Shown here piece after piece: positions 18,344 through 19,602 of a stretch of DNA of 19,602 nt (positions are counted from its first letter, which is position 1; the number at the start of each line of letters is the position of its first letter). The notes below the pieces were generated by a model. It searched no databases. It worked only from the letters and a program-made list of their open reading frames with translations, and had not been told where the DNA came from. The position numbers and the translations under genes were made by a program. The DNA is from Stramonita haemastoma (Eukaryota > Mollusca > Gastropoda > Neogastropoda > Muricidae): positions 41,189,445-41,209,046 of the forward strand of contig CM060341.1 of NCBI GenBank assembly GCA_030674155.1. The letters run 5' to 3'.

Positions 18344-19300
18344 CTAACCCAGAAAAAATCTTATAGCATCCATCATAACACGTAGAATGTCCAGTCCAGC
18401 ACTAATTCTGTCTTTAATTCTTTTGCGATCGGCAAGTGTCCACCGTTGCAGCTTGGAATAAATTTCTTTTTCCTCCTGACTCATGTGTCTGATGTTTCTT
18501 TTAACAAGCCAAAAGAAATCTGCAGGGTTGTAAGTGTCACTTGCCCAGATGAACTGAAATACCATGTCTTCGCTTTCACATAAGACAGTATCAGGGGTGT
18601 CGTCAGAGGTATACACATGAAGAAAGTCATTGTTCCTAGAACCGTTCCTAAGATTTCTCTGCAGGGATCTGTTTTTCAGCTCTCCCACATAGTTCTTTAT
18701 AGTGTCTCCATTGTAGCCTGCATCCCGAAGCTTGTCCAAGTAGTTGTCACAGTCATCCTCCTCCGTTGTTGTCACGTCAGGTACAGGTGCGTCAACTAGG
18801 TCAATTCCACCGTCTTCTGTGTCAGCTGCCAACACCGTGACAGCACGTGGCGCTCGGCGATAATCCCGTGCAGGAAGCAAGACTTGCGGAGGCGTGTGGT
18901 TTGGAGAGAAGGGCGTGTTGGTGGGTGAGACAGACTGGGTGATGGGGGATGTTGACATAAACAAACTTGGCGAAGAAGTTTCGGAATTGAACAATGCACT
19001 TGCCTTGTCTTCTTCCCTCTCCTCTGTCTGTCTCCTCTCCTCTGTCTGTCTCCTCTCTTCTGCCTGTCTCCTCTCCTCATTCCGTCTCCGGTCTCTGTTG
19101 ACATGACTGGGCGGCTTTCTGCGGAAATACATAGGTCTTTGTTGACCCGCCATGTTCCCGTCTCCTGAGCCAGCCCTCAGTCGCAACACAACGGTGGTTT
19201 GGTCACCTTCCCCACACACCTTCCACGAAGTGATGCAGTGTTCTTGCAGCAGGGCACCCAGTGTCGCTTCCAAAGCTGTTGGCAACCCAACAACTGGCAT
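18344..19300 (-). CDS. Intact 318-residue protein of unrecognised family, possibly retroposon-associated
   Basis: A single uninterrupted frame runs from ATG (19298-19300) to TAG (18344-18346). The start is well set: A at -3 (CACCATGC) and an in-frame TAA four codons upstream (19310-19312). Residues 1-42 look like a small helix/strand domain (LEATLGALLQEH, then TTVVLRLR). Residues 60-75 are a basic patch, RRKPPSHVNRDRRR. Residues 72-98 form a charged 7-residue repeat (EERRQTE). Residues 101-145 are Ser/Thr/Pro-rich and low complexity, and 161-184 are acidic. Residues 185-318 are a compact mixed domain with YNPADFFWLVKRNIRHM and a long amphipathic C-terminal helix, rich in Trp, Tyr and Phe. There is no signal peptide, membrane segment, zinc knuckle or catalytic motif. 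From memory, a small LEATL...VVLRLR domain followed by a KSPS-x-x-x-RDRRR patch recurs in uncharacterised invertebrate proteins, some near mobile elements. A hexamer-tailed 3' end lies downstream. A single-exon host gene is the alternative. Confidence 0.7.
   Translation of the reverse strand: MPVVGLPTALEATLGALLQEHCITSWKVCGEGDQTTVVLRLRAGSGDGNMAGQQRPMYFRRKPPSHVNRDRRRNEERRQAEERRQTEERRQTEEREEDKASALFNSETSSPSLFMSTSPITQSVSPTNTPFSPNHTPPQVLLPARDYRRAPRAVTVLAADTEDGGIDLVDAPVPDVTTTEEDDCDNYLDKLRDAGYNGDTIKNYVGELKNRSLQRNLRNGSRNNDFLHVYTSDDTPDTVLCESEDMVFQFIWASDTYNPADFFWLVKRNIRHMSQEEKEIYSKLQRWTLADRKRIKDRISAGLDILRVMMDAIRFFLG
19018..19081. repeat. In-frame 21-bp repeat inside the 318-codon ORF
   Basis: CCTCTGTCTGTCTCCTCTC-type units recur at 21-bp spacing on the plus strand (about three copies). 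They encode the EERRQ(A/T) heptads at residues 75-95 on the minus strand. The period is a multiple of 3, so copy-number change preserves the frame. Confidence 0.85.
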
Positions 19301-19388
19301 GGTGCTGGTTTATTTACTTATTTAAATACAAAATGTACGCAGCAAAATTTCACCCTGCCTTTCTCCAAGGGAAATCACCCGCCACTCC
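19301..19388 (-). promoter_or_regulatory. 5' leader of the 318-codon ORF (tentative)
   Basis: Sequence directly upstream of the ATG. It contains TATTTAAATAAGTAAATAAA about 10-30 bp before the start, which could be a TATA-like element or only an A+T-rich leader. An in-frame stop lies here and no acceptor-like polypyrimidine-AG precedes the ATG, so a first exon further upstream is not indicated. Confidence 0.25.

Positions 19389-19451
<63 letters not shown>
19388..19451. repeat. (GA)n microsatellite
   Basis: About 32 GA units with one phase slip (GAGGAGAG) near 19414. It lies upstream of the 318-codon ORF. Confidence 0.96.
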
Positions 19452-19455
<4 letters not shown>

Positions 19456-19602
19456 AACTCTCCCATGGTAACATTATATTGCTGTCAATGCTGCTGCTGA
19501 TTCGTGAAGCACGTGCAAAATGACAGCGTTCACCCCTAGAGGGGGGGGGGGGGGGGGGGGTGGAATTTGAGCTGTCCTGTGGCCTACGTCCTCTCACTTC
19601 GA
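19452..19602. other. Window end, unique sequence with a G20 run
   Basis: Unique sequence followed by 20 consecutive G (19541-19560). I see no gene. If the 318-codon ORF belongs to a retroposon, its 5' end lies here or beyond the window. Confidence 0.5.

Noticed and set aside
18796..19106. Alternative ORFs overlapping the 318-codon gene (102 codons minus, 70 codons plus)
   Set aside because: They are shadow frames of the main ORF, kept open by its 21-bp repeat.

Overview
The window looks like repeat-rich nuclear DNA from an invertebrate animal. I infer a mollusc, most likely a marine gastropod. The grounds are long (CA)n/(TG)n tracts, several tRNA-derived SINEs, 5'-truncated LINEs, no operons or bacterial signals, and a 100-N scaffold gap. 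The taxon is an impression from the repeat types and was not tested by any search. I see no prokaryotic gene, CRISPR array, rRNA or functional tRNA.

Layout. 1-2.0 kb: a 16-bp minisatellite, a (TG)36 tract, an 84-88-bp triplicate and a compound (CA)n that runs into the gap (2003-2102). 2.1-2.65 kb: two unrelated LINE coding fragments on the minus strand, joined at a perfect 34-bp inverted repeat. 2.87-9.1 kb: almost entirely tandem repeats (units of 28, about 30, 32, about 45, 67 and about 50 bp), a CTTCC tract and a (CG)16(TG)n tract, with a strong T bias on the plus strand. SINE copy 1 lies inside the 32-bp array. 9.1-11.7 kb: (CG)(CA)n, a G26 run, SINE copy 2 with a perfect 14-bp target-site duplication, and a decayed LINE 3' end. 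11.7-14 kb: a 36/43-bp minisatellite, an old 130-bp duplication and a second SINE type. 14-15.1 kb: fairly complex unique sequence with one weak candidate micro-exon. 15.1-17.2 kb: a minisatellite invaded by SINE copy 3, a 64-bp array and a third SINE type. 17.5-19.6 kb: two retroposon-like 3' ends on the minus strand. The second lies downstream of the only convincing intact ORF, an unrecognised 318-residue protein (18344-19300, minus).

No genes can be shown to work together. The three long SINE copies, the LINE remnants and the 17.7-19.3 kb unit all lie on the minus strand. The most useful leads are the 318-residue ORF with its hexamer-tailed 3' region, the roughly 845-bp SINE family, the perfect hairpin at the LINE junction, and the very high density of independent minisatellites. 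I did not find a convincing new multi-gene system.
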